Assembly (NCBI GenBank): GCA_905221605.1
Contig: CAJNDS010002091.1
Span: forward strand, 1,406,001-1,470,000
Source: Symbiodinium natans
Taxonomy: Eukaryota > Sar > Dinophyceae > Suessiales > Symbiodiniaceae
Direction of reading: 5' to 3'
Length of the DNA stretch: 64,000 bases
In this document: positions 63,725-64,000 of the stretch, one piece after another
Position numbering within the stretch: the stretch's first letter is position 1
Layout: each line of letters starts with the position of its first letter
Notes under the pieces: generated by a model
What the model saw: only the letters and a program-made list of their open reading frames with translations
Database searches by the model: none
Told to the model about the DNA's origin: nothing
Position numbers and translations under genes: made by a program

Positions 63725-64000
63725 CTTCAAATAACAAGAGTCATCTGCAGAAAAAAACGCGAGAATAAATGGAAATAGTAAGGCCGTCAGTGTCACGTCG
63801 AGTTGCAGTCTGATACTTACACAACAGAGAACAGGCCCGGACGAGGGCCCCTGAACCGCAGCATAAACGGGGGGCCGCGGGGGGGGGGCTGTGCAACACT
63901 CGCACTGTTCTGCCAGGACACTGCCGCCAGGGCTTCGCCGGCTCGAACGACGTCCACGCTGTTCTCGTGGCTTTGGGAGCTATCATAGTAGCTGCCGCTG
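63725..64000. other. No confident gene
   Basis: Short frames on both strands and a G-rich cluster (about 63869-63888). No supported feature to the end of the window. Confidence 0.35.

Noticed and set aside
1-64000. tRNA, rRNA, CRISPR, prokaryotic operons, insertion sequences
   Set aside because: I saw no tRNA T-loop with matching arms, no rRNA core words, no spaced direct-repeat array of CRISPR type, and no transposase or reverse-transcriptase motif.

Overview
The window looks like nuclear DNA of a dinoflagellate, most likely Symbiodiniaceae-like or a close alveolate relative. Coding potential comes in many short exons separated by introns of about 60 bp to several hundred bp. Introns end in AG, usually followed by G or A/C in the exon, and donors are GT or, in several legible cases, GC. 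Degenerate CCCTAAA (plant/dinoflagellate-type telomere) arrays, long poly-G/poly-C tracts and microsatellites are scattered through it. I saw no prokaryotic operons, rRNA or tRNA genes, or CRISPR arrays. No transcript evidence is available, so every gene is a partial, hand-read exon model and most exon ends are approximate.

Layout. Almost every legible exon is on the minus strand, so genes read from high to low coordinates, which fits the long unidirectional gene arrays known in dinoflagellates. From left to right: 0.4-6.5 kb, a many-exon coiled-coil gene or genes; 7.3-8.9 kb, an RluA-type pseudouridine synthase fragment and unidentified exons; 10.4-13.4 kb, a gene with two FHA domains; 14.6-19.4 kb, unidentified exons interrupted by a CGTAGT-type array, a telomere-like block and a 10-bp minisatellite inside an open frame; 19.9-21.3 kb, C-rich low complexity and a CACCG satellite; 23.4-24.7 kb, a TPR co-chaperone-like gene; 25.4-29.3 kb, unidentified exons; 30.6-32.4 kb, a spliced ROK/ASKHA sugar-kinase-like gene, the best gene model here, with two unassigned exons just upstream to 33.1 kb; 35.1-42 kb, coiled-coil genes, one large; 43-51 kb, unidentified exons including a two-helix membrane tail and a Lys-rich tail; 49-58.6 kb, four separate stretches resembling parts of cyclic-nucleotide-binding domains; 56.7-57.4 kb, an exon with a possible plastid-type leader; 60-63 kb, unidentified exons including membrane segments.

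No metabolic pathway or operon logic links the neighbours. The recognisable proteins are regulatory or housekeeping: phosphopeptide binding (FHA), cyclic-nucleotide sensing (CNBD), protein folding (TPR), RNA modification (RluA) and sugar phosphorylation (ROK). The coiled-coil proteins may be structural or cytoskeletal. The most notable points are the spread of CNBD-like modules, the bacterial-looking but spliced ROK gene, internal telomere-like blocks, a pair of 0.3-kb repeats sharing inverted ends, and intron borders carrying short direct repeats. Two candidate plus-strand exons (14.3 and 17.5 kb) would break the one-strand pattern.
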